A stretch of 64,000 bases of DNA from positions 29,218,857 to 29,282,856 of the forward strand of contig OX578155.1 in NCBI GenBank assembly GCA_951213105.1, written 5' to 3'. The translations under genes and the position numbers were made by a program. Below, in pieces: positions 20,465 through 32,418 of the stretch. The notes beneath the pieces are model-generated. The model made no database searches, was not told the DNA's origin, and worked only from the letters and a program-made list of their open reading frames with translations. Origin of the DNA: Amaurobius ferox. Taxonomy: Eukaryota; Arthropoda; Arachnida; Araneae; Amaurobiidae. Positions within the stretch are counted from its first letter, which is position 1. Every line of letters begins with the position of its first letter.

Positions 20465-21958
20465 ATGGGAAAGAATAAAGTGACCGTACCGCACAAGAGT
20501 GACGATTCTACGAACAATTTGAACGAATGTTTCGATCCTAATACTGCTAGTGTAAACTACAACTACTTAGAGCAACAGATTGCCGATTTAGAGAAGAAGG
20601 TTGCTGCGAAAAGAGCTGCCATTTCCAGAGCCAAAACCGACTCCAATGCTGACGAGACGATCAAGACTGACAAGATGGCGGAGTACTCGGATGGTAAGCA
20701 TGTCTTAGCTACCCCCCCCCTCCCCCCTAACCCTAAAACTAAGGCTTCTAAAGCCACTGACTCTATTAACAATTCTCAGGAAACTGAAAATGCTAAATTT
20801 AAAAATGATAAATCTGACAAATCTAATGACGATAATTTAATAACTAACTCAAATTCAAATCAAATAGCAAACCTAAATGCAAATTCTAGCTCAAAACTGG
20901 CCACGTGCCAAGTAATTGATTCTATGGAAGTAGACTTAGCCGAAGCTAACACCGGCACTAATAGTAACGTTAAAGCAAACGCTAATCAAAATCCTAACTT
21001 AAATAATTCAAATAATGTGTCTAACTCCCGTACTTATACGGATGTAAATGGATTTATACATAAAGTTCCCAAAGCGAACAAAAAACGCACGCTGTCGACG
21101 GATTCAGAGACATCCAATCACAGCCCGACCGGATGTGGAAAGAACGACCACGCGGCGATTACGCCGAAACCCCAGACTATACCACCCATTCTTGTTAGTG
21201 CTTCCTGCCCGATGTGGCCGTCCATTATCTTCAATTTGAGAGAAAAATTCGCACCCAAAATTGTTCCGGTCCTTGACCGCCAATTTTTTAGAATTGTTGT
21301 ACAAAACAACGAAGAATACCGCAACTGCGTCGACTATCTGACCAGAGAAAAGGCTCCTTTCAAAACCTACTCTCTTAAAGAGGATCTTCCTGTAAAGTGT
21401 GTCATTAGGGGACTCCCCATTGTCACTGACATCAACTTAATTAAACGCAGTTTTGAAGCCATGGAGTTTCAAGTACTCAGCTGTACTAGACTCACTAAAA
21501 GAGGAAGCAGACAGCCCCTTCCCTTATACTACCTGCAATTAGCTCCCGGGACTAACCCGGATGATCTTTATCAAATATCCGTGCTCTTGGGCACAGGAGT
21601 GACCGTGGAGCCCTACAGGGGGCACAGAGGCTTTGCCAGCCAGTGTCATTCTTGCAATGGTTTTTACCATAGCAGTTTGGCATGTAGGCTGCCACTGCGC
21701 TGTGTCAAATGTGCAGGGCCCCACACCGCAGTCGACTGCAAAGCCGATTTCAAGCTGTGCTGCAACTGCGGGGGCGCACATGCTGCCAGCTGGCGGGGCT
21801 GCCCGAAAAACCCGGGCAACTCGCCTGTGACCAAGAGACTCAGGGACAAACCCCAGTACAATTCTAAATTCAGCCACAGTGCACCCCCCCCCCCCCCCCC
21901 CCCCCCCCAGGATTTGACCCTGGGAAACATAGTCGTTCTTTTCGACCTGCTGGCATAA
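20465..21958 (+). CDS. Jockey-type non-LTR retrotransposon ORF1 (gag-like nucleic-acid-binding protein)
   Basis: I take ATG at 20465 (MGKNKVTVPHKSDD) as start. The upstream in-frame GTG at 20444 is less likely. A short coiled-coil-like stretch (LEQQIADLEKKVAAKRAAIS, residues about 34-53) is followed by a long Asn/Ser-rich region. A PRE_C2HC-like domain (VKCVIRGLPIVTDINLIKRS, from about residue 309) precedes three zinc knuckles: CHSCNGFYHSSLAC (from residue 394), CVKCAGPHTAVDC and CCNCGGAHAASWRGC. Such proteins package element RNA with the ORF2 enzyme. The annotated frame ends at 21958 because it leaves the true reading frame in a 25-nt C run (21884-21908). In the -1 frame coding resumes to 22302. 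No ORF2 follows, so this is a partial element. Confidence 0.88.
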   Translation: MGKNKVTVPHKSDDSTNNLNECFDPNTASVNYNYLEQQIADLEKKVAAKRAAISRAKTDSNADETIKTDKMAEYSDGKHVLATPPLPPNPKTKASKATDSINNSQETENAKFKNDKSDKSNDDNLITNSNSNQIANLNANSSSKLATCQVIDSMEVDLAEANTGTNSNVKANANQNPNLNNSNNVSNSRTYTDVNGFIHKVPKANKKRTLSTDSETSNHSPTGCGKNDHAAITPKPQTIPPILVSASCPMWPSIIFNLREKFAPKIVPVLDRQFFRIVVQNNEEYRNCVDYLTREKAPFKTYSLKEDLPVKCVIRGLPIVTDINLIKRSFEAMEFQVLSCTRLTKRGSRQPLPLYYLQLAPGTNPDDLYQISVLLGTGVTVEPYRGHRGFASQCHSCNGFYHSSLACRLPLRCVKCAGPHTAVDCKADFKLCCNCGGAHAASWRGCPKNPGNSPVTKRLRDKPQYNSKFSHSAPPPPPPPPQDLTLGNIVVLFDLLA

Positions 21959-22302
21959 AGCCCAACCTTGACTTTGCCAACGTAGTTTCTGGCACCCAAG
22001 AAACTGTTGACTTAACTACTAGCGAGAATGCTTTAACTACCAAAATTTCCGGACAAATTCATAAACCGTCGGTCCCAGCCGTCGCCAATCCAAATTCAAA
22101 AAACCCAGTTGATGGCAATGCCATCAACTATACCGACTTTTTCGTAACCATTATTGAAATGAGAAATTCGCTAGACAAAAATATTCTACTTGAAGCGTTC
22201 AGAAGAGCACTTCCCAAACTGCGTACGGCGACTACGCAAATTGATCTGGTCTGGTTCATCTACGAGAGCTATGATGCTCTCGCAGATGCGCCCTCCCCTT
22301 AA
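21909..22302 (+). pseudogene. Out-of-frame C-terminal tail of the ORF1 protein
   Basis: After the C run a frame one base back reads without a stop from GFDPGKHSRSFRPAGIKPNL, through IHKPSVPAVANPNSK and EAFRRALPKLRTATTQIDLV, to TAA at 22300-22302. Composition matches an ORF1 C-terminus and the run length explains the break: one more C, or two fewer, would join the two parts. I infer replication slippage; a ribosomal frameshift is possible but unsupported. Confidence 0.7.
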
Positions 22303-23711
22303 TAATTTCACCTGGCAACGCCACGTATTCCCTTTCGGAACTCGACTTTTATCTATGCTTTGACTATTCTTATGCTGTGCCAGCCCGGTCTTCACCTCGT
22401 GTGTTTTACCTTCTTGACATAGATTAAATTTTATTTATAAAATTGTTCACCGGTGTCCCTGAAAAGGGCCTTTTTTCTTCTTCACGACTCGACCGGAAAT
22501 TGTCAGTAACCTCAGCCTGCAGCGCAGTGTTTTTTAGCCATAATTGTATTTGTTTTACCCCTCTCTAGTTATTTATAACTGCTAACTTAATAAAAATTAT
22601 AATTTCTTTATAAATTCGACTTAATTCACCCCTGTTAACCTCTTAATTGTAAATCTAACTCTGATCCCCGCCTCAACACTGCGACTTTTTCTATTGGTCC
22701 CCTCCTCCCTGGCCCCGCCCACCTCCTTCTTGCTTTCAGCGTGCCACCAGCCGTAGTACTTCGCCACTCCAAGACGAAGATGGACTCTACGAGCCATCTC
22801 TGGATTCTACCTAGCAACCCCACGAGGAAGATTGCATCCACGATCATATTGCTATATAGAAAACATCATCAAAAGCCGACATTTATATATTCTGATGTGG
22901 GCGTGAGGGACCTTCGGTCCCATGGAAGCCCGTAACGAAGCGTCTTGGCTTGGCTTATGGTAAATATTGATGTTAATGTACTTTGAAAATTCGTAAATGA
23001 TAAAGCAAATGTTTTGTGCAAGAATATACTGGCAACTGGCTACAATCAAACAAATCAAAAGCACATGTTTCTGCTGCTTCAATAGATCCTGAAATGATAA
23101 AATAGTGGAATAAATTAGTGCTACGACAGGACAACTTTTGGATGACTCTTGTATTCTGTGTGAACTGTATTTTGAATTGAGCACTTTATTGAAACCGTTT
23201 GAATTCGTTGTTTTTATTATAAAAAATATTGCATGATATTATGCAATATAAAGCCATATAAAGTATTATTATGCAATATAATGCAAGCAGTTTTATATTT
23301 TTAAATTCGATTTTGGGATCAGTTTTTAAATAAAGTTTATCGCAATCTCAAAGACCTAAGTTAGAGGCAGTGTTTTTTCAGGACTTTTTATCCGGGGGGG
23401 GGGGGGGGGATGAAACTTTAAGGAGACAAGTTTTCTATTTGTCCCATATAAATATATCTAAATGCTGTGTCACACAAATAGAGACTAGATTAACATAAAA
23501 TGTTTCCGAGAGGACTCACGTTCATTTAGCCTTCTAATTTTTTTAAACAAAAAAAAGTATCTCGTTCTCATACGTGCATCAATATTTCACCAAGGAGTAA
23601 ATTAAAAGATTGAGCTGCAACATACGGGATATTATAAATATTACAGATTTCCCACCCTTCGGAAAACCCAGGTTAAAATACTAAAATATCGAAATTTGAA
23701 TCACTTTGCTT
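22303..23711. other. Non-coding region after ORF1
   Basis: The part to about 22640 may be element UTR. A GC-richer block at 22660-22830 (GGCCCCGCCCACCTCC) is unassigned. A perfect hairpin GGGACCTTCGGTCCC lies at 22907-22921. A G run occurs at about 23395-23409. No ORF2 or host gene seen. Confidence 0.4.
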
Positions 23712-23915
23712 CAAAAGTTTACATTTTACATAAGTGAAAATTAGGCTTCGTTGTAGAAATAATCAAATTTGGATGATCATTTAAACTCAAATATATTATA
23801 ATTGCGTTGTTTCAGTATGTAGTTGCACAGAATTTAAGCAAAAATAAAGCGGTTTTAGGACGGATACAACACTAAATATGAATAAAAAATAACTTTAAAA
23901 ATCACGATTTTGACA
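23712..23915 (-). repeat. Unclassified dispersed repeat, copy 2 (inverse of 3945-4145)
   Basis: Reverse-complement match to 3945-4145 over about 200 bp, including TTAGGCTTCGTTGTA and GTTTTAGGACGGATAC. The two copies lie about 20 kb apart in opposite orientation. Confidence 0.6.
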
Positions 23916-25023
23916 CAAGATCCGCGCGTGACTTAATACATTTGGCTAAGGCTCCTCTATAGAGGAGCTCTACATTTGGCGATCGCTTCGAAAGCCAACC
24001 AATTTCCTCGTGCGATATGAAAGGAGGGACCTGAATTGATATACTTTCTGGCCAACTGCACCGCGGACTAGTCTGTGAGTGCAATAACTGTAACGAGTCG
24101 GGAGCCAGTTACCTTGCTGTGTGCAGCCGTTACCTACATAATAATAAAATCTGGTAAATTTCGATTTAGAAAGAGGGGAATGTGTAGTTCCAGAACAGTT
24201 GGTAGATGACGCTGTTATTTCCTGTTATATAGAAGAGCTGATTTATTACTGTCAAAGTTCTTATTGTATTTTTAGATTTCTTTACATTATCTAATAATTT
24301 AAAATCCACATCTGTTTGCACATTACTTGTTTAATAAATACCTTTAAACAAACATGCGCGAAGTCAGAAATTTCCATAGGGGGATGTCAGAAGCAATTTT
24401 TTTTTAAATTTAAAAGCGATTTTTTTATTAACAAGTTTTTTGTAATGATATTAAAAATTTCAATTTTTTATTTTAGTTATTATTAAATAAAAATTAAGTT
24501 TTATAAATTTACATTAAATAAAAATTATTAAAATATTTTTAATTTTTTTAAATCCAATTTTTCATTTACATGCTATAAAGTACCCCCTCCCCTTCCCTCC
24601 CGCCCGGAAGTTCTCCAGGATTCATAAACTGGGGGGGAGGGGTGTATAATTAAAAAAATTGGAGGGGGGGGGGCTGTCGACAGGGTAGATTGATTTAAAT
24701 CAAGATTTAAATTACTTGATTTAAAAAAAAATCATTGATTTAAATCGCTTATTTTTTTTAAATTATTCATTAAAATCAATGACTTTAATTAATTTAATTA
24801 ATTTTAAACTTTTAATTAATTGATTTTAAACAACATGATCATGAATTAATTTATTTCACATTTATAAGTTTGGGTTATACAAAATAATAATGCTTATTAA
24901 ATTATTACATACTAATGGTTTGCCCATCAATAATGACGGGGAAATTGAGTTAATTGGGAATAAAAGTTAAAGAAAATTTGGTGAGATATTTGGCGACTAA
25001 ATAGTAGGACATTCGCATCCACT
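23916..25023. other. Non-coding region with palindromes and homopolymers
   Basis: Perfect 18-nt palindrome GCTCCTCTATAGAGGAGC at 23951-23968. G-rich runs at about 24632-24674. Partly self-complementary GATTTAAATCAA-type sequence at 24690-24750. No gene supported. Confidence 0.4.
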
Positions 25024-25149
25024 GGTATACATATATAGTATAGAGTGTATAGAAAGTATGCATACATAGTATAGAATGTATAATGTATAGTGAAAACATA
25101 CATTACATACATACATTGTATAGAATGTATAAAGTGTATACATGCATAG
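25024..25149 (+). repeat. AT-rich minisatellite, left segment
   Basis: Contains the same TATAGAATGTATAAA, TATAGTGAAAACATACATTA and ATACATTGTATAGAATG words as the large array at 26045. It is cut from the main array by the LTR-like insertion. Confidence 0.8.
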
Positions 25150-25734
25150 TGTAATGCCAGAAATGTAAAGTAATAAATATTTGGAAGGATTAAAAAATAA
25201 TGGAACCAGGAATGCGGGCGGATTATCCCCACGCTAAGCAGATGGGCGATAATATACAGGTGGCCCCATATCTTACATACCACGCCCATGTTTACATACC
25301 ACGTTAAGCCGTTTGGCGGCAACCGAGACGGCGACGCCATGTCTACGGATTAGCCCTCAGCTCTAGATTTCAGCACGTGGACCGCCGACCGAAAAAGGGA
25401 TATAAGTGAGAGTTGCTCGAAGTGGGAGTCAGAATTGGTCAAGGCAGGCTGTTGGAGTTAGACTAGTCAAGAAGAAGCGACGGTAGCAGAGTTAAGAGTT
25501 GTGTGTGCGTCTCTGATATAGGAATTCGAAGGAGAGCTCATGTTCATCTGGTATTGCAAGTGTAAAGTGTGACAAAGCATCGGTGTTACCCAAGTTATAT
25601 GAAAGAAGATCAGGTACCGTACAATTAAACTATATGAGGATAACCTCTTTGTCTAAATTTGTGTTTTTAAGGAAAAGCTAATTAATGCATCCCACCACGT
25701 GCTCCAACCAAATATCAATTCATCTGGCATTACA
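25150..25734 (+). mobile_element. LTR-like element (possible solo LTR), 585 bp
   Basis: The two ends are perfect 12-bp inverses, TGTAATGCCAGA and TCTGGCATTACA, giving TG...CA termini. Internal sequence is GC-richer than its surroundings and has a TATA-like TATAAGT at 25401-25407, as expected of an LTR promoter. No 4-6 bp target duplication is visible and no primer-binding site follows. A polyadenylation-like AATAAA lies outside at about 25826, so the true right end may be further right. Confidence 0.42.
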
Positions 25735-26044
25735 CCCCCCGAACTACCATTGAGATGTATTCCACTATGTGTGATATTTATTTAATTTGTAAAAACTAAA
25801 GAGTGTAAATTGAGTATGTGATAAATAAATGTTTGTTCCTTTACTATTAACCTTAATTTTTAGTTTGTTAACTTAGTATCCCGTTAAGCACAGAAATAGG
25901 TGGGTTTTGCGGCCACCAACGCAATGTACACAGCAGTAAGTTAGAACAGATTACATGTATAATTAATATACTAATAAATAATTAATTTAATGTAAAATGC
26001 ATTTTTGACGATATTAATTTTAATCAACAAAAATAATAATCGGC
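25735..26044. other. Spacer between LTR-like element and minisatellite
   Basis: No gene. AATAAA near 25826 and a GC-richer patch GGTGGGTTTTGCGGCCACCA at about 25901-25920 may belong to the neighbouring element. Confidence 0.35.
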
Positions 26045-28990
26045 ACACATAGTATAGAATATATAGTGAAAACATACACTACATATATAGTATAGAATGT
26101 ATAAAATGTATACATACACAGTTTAGAATGTGTAATGCATAGTGAAAACATACACTACATACATACATACATATTATAGAATGCATACATACATAGTTTA
26201 AAATGTATAATGTATAGTGAAAGCATACATTACATACATACATAGTATAGAATGTATGCATACATAGTTTATAATGTATAGTGAAAACATATATTACATA
26301 CATACATTGTATAGAATGTCTAAAATGTATACATGCATAGTATAGAATATATAATGTATAGTGAAAACATACATTACATACATATATAGTATAGAGTGTA
26401 TAGAAAGTATGTATACATAGTATAGAATAATGTATAGTGAAAACATATATTACATACATACATTGTATAGAATGTATAAATTGTATACATAGCATAGAAT
26501 ATATAATGTATAGTGAAAGCATACATTACATACATACATAGTATAGAATGTATACATACATAGTATAGAATGTATGCATACATAGTTTATAATGTATAGT
26601 GAAAACATATATTACATACATACATTGTATAGAATGTCTAAAATGTATACATGCATAGTGTAGAATATATAATGTATAGTGAAGACATACATTACATACA
26701 TATATAGTATAGAGTGTATAGAAAGTATGTATAGAATAATGTATAGTGAAAACATACATACATACATAATAGTATAGAATGTATACAAACATAGTTTATA
26801 ATGTATAGTGAAAACATATATTACATACATACATTGTATAGAATGTATAAAATGTATACATAGTATAGAATATATAATGTATAGTGAAAGCATACATTAC
26901 ATACATACATAGTATAGAATGTATACATACATAGTATAGAATGTATGCATACATAGTTTATAATGTATAGTGAAAACATATATTACATACATACATTGTA
27001 TAGAATGTCTAAAATGTATACATGCATAGTATAGAATATATAATGTATAGTGAAAACATACATTACATACATATATAGTATAGAGTGTATAGAAAGTATG
27101 TATACATAGTATAGAATAATGTATAGTGAAAACATATATTACATACATACATTGTATAGAATGTATAAATTGTATACATAGCATAGAATATATAATGTAT
27201 AGTGAAAGCATACATTACATACATACATAGTATAGAATGTATACATACATAGTATAGAATGTATGCATACATAGTTTATAATGTATAGTGAAAACATATA
27301 TTACATACATACATTGTATAGAATGTCTAAAATGTATACATGCATAGTGTAGAATATATAATGTATAGTGAAGACATACATATATAGTATAGAGTGTATA
27401 GAAAGTATGTATAGAATAATGTATAGTGAAAACATACATACATACATACATAATAGTATAGAATGTATACAAACATAGTTTATAATGTATAGTGAAAACA
27501 TATATTACATACATACATTGTATAGAATGTATAAAATGTATACATAGTATAGAATATATAATGTATAGTGAAAGCATACATTACATACATACATAGTATA
27601 GAATGTATACATACATAGTATAGAATGTATGCATACATAGTTTATAATGTATAGTGAAAACATATATTACATACATACATTGTATAGAATGTCTAAAATG
27701 TATACATGCATAGTATAGAATATATAATGTATAGTGAAAACATACATATATAGTATAGAGTGTATAGAAAGTATGTATACATAGTATAGAATAATGTATA
27801 GTGAAAACATACATTACATACTTAATAGTATAGAATGTATACATACATAGTTTATAATGTATAGTTAAAACATATATTACATACATACATTGTATAGAAT
27901 GTCTAAAATGTATACATGCATAGTATAGAATATATAATGTATAGTGAAAACATACATTACATACATATATAGTATAGAGTGTATAGAAAGTATGTATACA
28001 TAGTATAGAATAATGTATAGTGAAAACATATATTACATACATACATTGTATAGAATGTATAAATTGTATACATAGCATAGAATATATAATGTATAGTGAA
28101 AGCATACATTACATACATACATAGTATAGAATGTATACATACATAGTATAGAATGTATGCATACATAGTTTATAATGTATAGTGAAAACATATATTACAT
28201 ACATACATTGTATAGCATGTCTAAAATGTATACATGCATAGTGTAGAATATATAATGTATAGTGAAGACATACATTACATACATATATAGTATAGAGTGT
28301 ATAGAAAGTATGTATAGAATAATGTATAGTGAAAACATACATACATACATACATAATAGTATAGAATGTATACAAACATAGTTTATAATGTATAGTGAAA
28401 ACATATATTACATACATACATTGTATAGAATGTCTAAAATGTATACATGCATAGTATAGAATATATAATGTATAGTGAAAACATACATATATAGTATAGA
28501 GTGTATAGAAAGTATGTATACATAGTATAGAATAATGTATAGTGAAAACATACATTACATACTTAATAGTATAGAATGTATACATACATAGTTTATAATG
28601 TATAGTTAAAACATATATTACATACATACATTGTATAGAATGTATAAAATGTATACATAGTATAGAATATATAATGTATAGTGAAAACATACATTACATA
28701 CATACATAGTGTAGAGACTATAGAAAGTATACATACACTGTATAGATTGCATAATGTATATTGAAAGTATATAGATTGCATAATGTATATTGAAAGTATT
28801 GTGACTGTCACGCTACTTTCATTATATGTTAAACTATGTATTGTAAAAACATACATTGCATACATACATTGTATAGAATGTATAAAATGTATGCATGCAT
28901 AGTATAGAATATATAATGTATAGTGAAAACATACATTACATACGTGCATAGTATAGAGTGTATAGAAAGTATAGATACATATTATAGATT
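26045..28990 (+). repeat. Complex AT-rich minisatellite with higher-order repeats
   Basis: Built from short words such as ATAGTATAGAATGTATACAT, ATAATGTATAGTGAAAACAT and TTACATACATACATTGTATA, joined into blocks of about 100 bp. Blocks recur in long units: the same block begins at about 26374, 27063 and 27957, giving spacings of about 689 and 894 bp, and a second landmark recurs at about 27301 and 28195 (894 bp). The long open frames on the minus strand (TYR/ILE/CYS-rich) follow from the repeat and are not genes. Confidence 0.92.
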
Positions 28991-29004
28991 GCCTAATGTA
29001 TATT

Positions 29005-29033
29005 GAAAGTAGTGTGACTGTCACACTACTTTC
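29005..29033. repeat. 29-nt palindrome at the array edge
   Basis: GAAAGTAGTGTGA and TCACACTACTTTC are exact reverse complements around CTG. A slightly degraded version lies at about 28794-28822. Both sit in copies of an array-edge sequence containing TAATGTATATTGAAAGTA. Confidence 0.85.
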
Positions 29034-29443
29034 ACTATACGTTATACTATGTAGGGAAAGTAATATCCATATTTCAGAGCTTGGTAAATACGCCGGAACG
29101 TTTATGTTCATAATAATCAACGTAACTGAGGTTCAATGTTATTCTCTGTGAAATTCACGATGTCGTTCGCATTCCTCGGATCTTCAGTCACACCATTTCA
29201 CACACTAAAAAAAGAAAATTCCACAGATACTCTCCGTGCTGTATTGAAGTCTGGGAGAGTAAACACGTCCCATAATACCCTCTGTTGCCCATTCTTTCAT
29301 CTTCATCTTCGCATCTCACAACCCACCCACGTGTGTATCAAACCACTCACCCAGTCTCCTGAATGAGAGTCCGGCCATCTCGGATCGTCCGCCATTTTGT
29401 GTCGAACACTCTATACACTTAACGTAGCGCACTGACGGGTTTT
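29034..29443. other. Non-repetitive-looking spacer, no gene supported
   Basis: Base composition is more balanced here (GAGTCCGGCCATCTCGGATC near 29368). A 76-codon frame at 29136-29366 has no recognisable domain. It could be residual host sequence, but nothing proves it. Confidence 0.35.
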
Positions 29444-30106
29444 TACTTTCCCTGAAATACATGGTAAGGTATAGGAGGAAGTATTGGAATCGTGGGAAAA
29501 TTGCCTCTCCAGTTCGTCACTTCGAGCACCTTGCAACATGAAAATACTATTTTTAGCTTGGCGTCTGCGTGTGTGTGTGTGTCTGTCTGTGCAATATATG
29601 CATCCAATCTAGGTGAAAAACTTATTGATCAAATTTCCCCAAAATTGGTAAGTCACATGTGGGTTACCCTGGTGCTGATTAGATTTTGGTGCAATTCGAA
29701 AAAACTATATCTGCTTTTCTTTTTTTACGAAATGGCCTCCAAAAATCGTCAAAATCTAAAATAGAATACCGCATATGCTCAAATGTATCAATTAAATGGT
29801 TGTTTTATACGCAATTTTTAACTACGAAATAAATGAAACCAACCCCATAACTCCAAGACTAACCGTTCTCGAGATATTTTTCAATGTTTCGCAATTTTGC
29901 TACATTGCCTTTAATAATACGCCCAGTCGCGAAATGAAAACGAAAATTGAATTAAAACTGCAAACGCAGTGTCATTTCAAATAATTATCCCAGATATTTT
30001 ATGCAATTAAATTCAGTTTAATCAATTATTAAAAAAAAAAAAAAAATCAAGAGAAAATTAATTTAAATCTGTAAAGAAAGTCTTGTGCTACACACCTCAG
30101 ATTTTT
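29444..30106 (+). mobile_element. Family A copy, full-length but shortened internally
   Basis: Begins TACTTTCCCTGAAATACATG and ends GTCTTGTGCTACACACCTCA plus GATTTTT. The 3' hairpin is degraded by several substitutions. It carries one module instead of two. The next family A copy follows directly. Confidence 0.85.
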
Positions 30107-30786
30107 TACTTTCCCTGCAATACATGGTAATGTATAGGGAAGGTATTGGAATCATGCCGAAAATCGCAACTCGAGTTTTCGACGGATCTACTGGTTTTGA
30201 CACCTCTAGAATACGAAAAAACTATTTTTAGCGTGACGTCTGTGTGTGTATCTGTGTGTCTGTCTGTGCAATGTATGTATCCACTTTAACTCCAAAACTA
30301 ATGGACCGAATTTCATAAAATTTGGTAGGTAAGTCACTTGGGTGAGACCCTGTTGCTGATTAGTTTTTGATACGATTCTAAAAAACAGAACTCGCCTTTT
30401 TTTAGCGAAATGACCCGTAAAAATTCTATGTATCCACTCTAGCTAAAACACTAATTGCCCAAATTTCACAAAATTTGGTAGATAAGTTACTTGTGGTATA
30501 CTCTGGTGCTGAATAGATTTTGGTACGAAACAGAAAAGAACGACCTGCCTTTTTTTACGAAATGGTCCGCAAAAATCGTCAAAATCTAAAAAGAAAGACT
30601 ACGTATACACAATTCTATCAAATAAATTCTTGTTTTACACGCAATTTTTGATGAGGTAAAGAATATAACCAACTCCATTACTTTAAGATTAACCGTTCTC
30701 AAGATATTTGGGATTTCCTGCATTTTTGTTACCCTGATTTCGTAAAAATATCCAATTACCAAATATAAACACAGATTTAATTAAAA
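30107..30786 (+). mobile_element. Family A copy, outer element of a nest (left part)
   Basis: Starts TACTTTCCCTGCAATACATG, has two internal modules, and breaks off in the AT-rich stretch after GATTAACCGTTCTCAAGATA. Its missing end (the GTGTTATTTTGTGCAATTAA block and 3' terminus) is found at 33292-33411, after about 2.5 kb of other copies. Confidence 0.8.
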
Positions 30787-30955
30787 ATTTGAAGTGGGCT
30801 TCTCATGACTTTCCCTGCAGACTCAAATTCATTTTTTCTTTAAGAATTCATTAAATTGAGTTTAATTACACAAAATAACACTAAATTTGCATTTTTAATT
30901 CAATTTCTGTTTTTATTTGATAATTGGATAATTTTTCAAAAGGCGGCATAGCAAA
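30787..30955 (-). mobile_element. Family A copy, middle element of the nest (first part)
   Basis: Starts with a degraded terminus TTTGAAGTGGGCTTCTCATG and breaks off at GGCGGCATAGCAAAA. It continues at 31815. Confidence 0.75.
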
Positions 30956-31571
30956 ATATCTGATGTGGGCAGCACATGACTTTCCCTGCAGTCTTATATC
31001 CACGTTCTCTTTATTTTAGTTAAATTTAATTCACTTTTAATTCAATTTTCGTTCTCATTTGGTAACTGAACATATTTTCAAAGGTGGCGTAGAGAAAATA
31101 CGAAAAAACTAAAATATCTCGAGAACGGCTAGTCCTAGTGTAATGGGGTTGGTCTTATTATTTTCTTCGTTAAAAATTACGTATAAAACTAGCATTTAAT
31201 AGATATATTTGAGCATACGTATTTTTTTATTTTAGATTTTGACGATTTTTGATGGCCATTTTGCAAAAAAAAAGACAGGTTATTTTTTTTTTAATCGCAC
31301 CAAAATCTAATCAGCACCAGGGTAACATACAATCGACTTATCTACCAAATTTTGTGAAATTTGGTACATTAGTTTTTCAGCTAGCGTGGATACAGGCAAC
31401 TTTTGCGGGCCATGTCGCAAAAAAAAGCGGGTTCTTTTATTCCGAATCGTACTAAAAACTCATCAGCACCAGGGTCACATCCAAGTAATCTACCAAATTT
31501 TATGAAATTCGGTCCATTCGGTTTTGAGTTAGAGTGGTTACATACATTGCACAGGCACAGACACAGACAGG

Positions 31572-31605
<34 letters not shown>

Positions 31606-31814
31606 GACACACACACACACACACACACACAGACACACAGACTGACACACAGACATACAAACACACAGACACACACACGGACGTCAAGCTAAAAATAGTT
31701 TTTTCATGTTCTAAAGATCTTGAAACGTGTAGATCCGTCGAAAACTCGAGTTGCGATTTTCGGCATGATTCCAATACTTTCCCTATACATTAACAAGTAT
31801 TGCAGGGAAAGTAA
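30956..31814 (-). mobile_element. Family A copy, innermost element of the nest, full-length
   Basis: Runs from ATCTGATGTGGGCAGCACAT to GCAGGGAAAGTA. It is the longest A copy here because its CA/GT microsatellite (about 31568-31676) has expanded. It splits another minus-strand A copy, so it is the younger of the two. Confidence 0.88.
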
Positions 31815-32418
31815 TATGCGAAAAATCTCAAATATCTCGAGAACGGTAAGTCCTAGAGTAATAGAGTTGTTCTTATTCTTTTCCTCGACAAAAATTACGT
31901 ATAAAACAAGCATTTAATTGATACATTTGAACATACGTAGTCTCTTTTTTAGATTTTGGTGATTTTTGCGGCCATTTCGTAAAAAGGCTGGTTGTTCTTT
32001 TCCGAATCGTATCAAAATCTAATTAACACCAGAGTATCCCACAAGTGACCTGTCTACCAAATTTTGTGAAATTTGGTCAATTAGTATTTCAGCTAGAGTG
32101 GATGCGAGAGATTTTTGCTGGCCATTTAAAAAAAAAAAAAAGATGGGTTATTTTTTCCGAATCGTACCAAAAGCTAATCAGCACCAGGGTCGCATCCAAG
32201 GGACTTACCTACCAAATTTTATGCAATTCGATCCATTAGTTTTTGAGTTTGAGTGGATACATACATTACAGAGACACATACACAGACGTCACGCTAAAAA
32301 TAGTGTTTTCGTGTTCTAGAGGTCCCAAAAGGTGTAGATCCGTCGAAAACTCGAGTTGCGATTTTCGGCATGACTCCAATACTTTCCCTATACATTACCA
32401 TGTATTGCAGGGAAAGTA
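31815..32418 (-). mobile_element. Family A copy, middle element of the nest (second part)
   Basis: Resumes with ATGCGAAAAATCTCAAATAT and TCTCGAGAACGGTAAGTCC, the sequence that follows GGCGTAGCAAAA in uninterrupted copies, and ends at the usual ATGTATTGCAGGGAAAGTA. Confidence 0.8.

Noticed and set aside
26079..28690. Long minus-strand open frames (up to 193 codons, rich in Tyr, Ile, Cys, His)
   Set aside because: They are translations of a minisatellite, recur with it in several frames, and have no domain.
29005..29033. Palindrome considered as a transcription terminator
   Set aside because: It is an A/T-flanked palindrome at the edge of a minisatellite with a degraded duplicate, and the genome context is eukaryotic.
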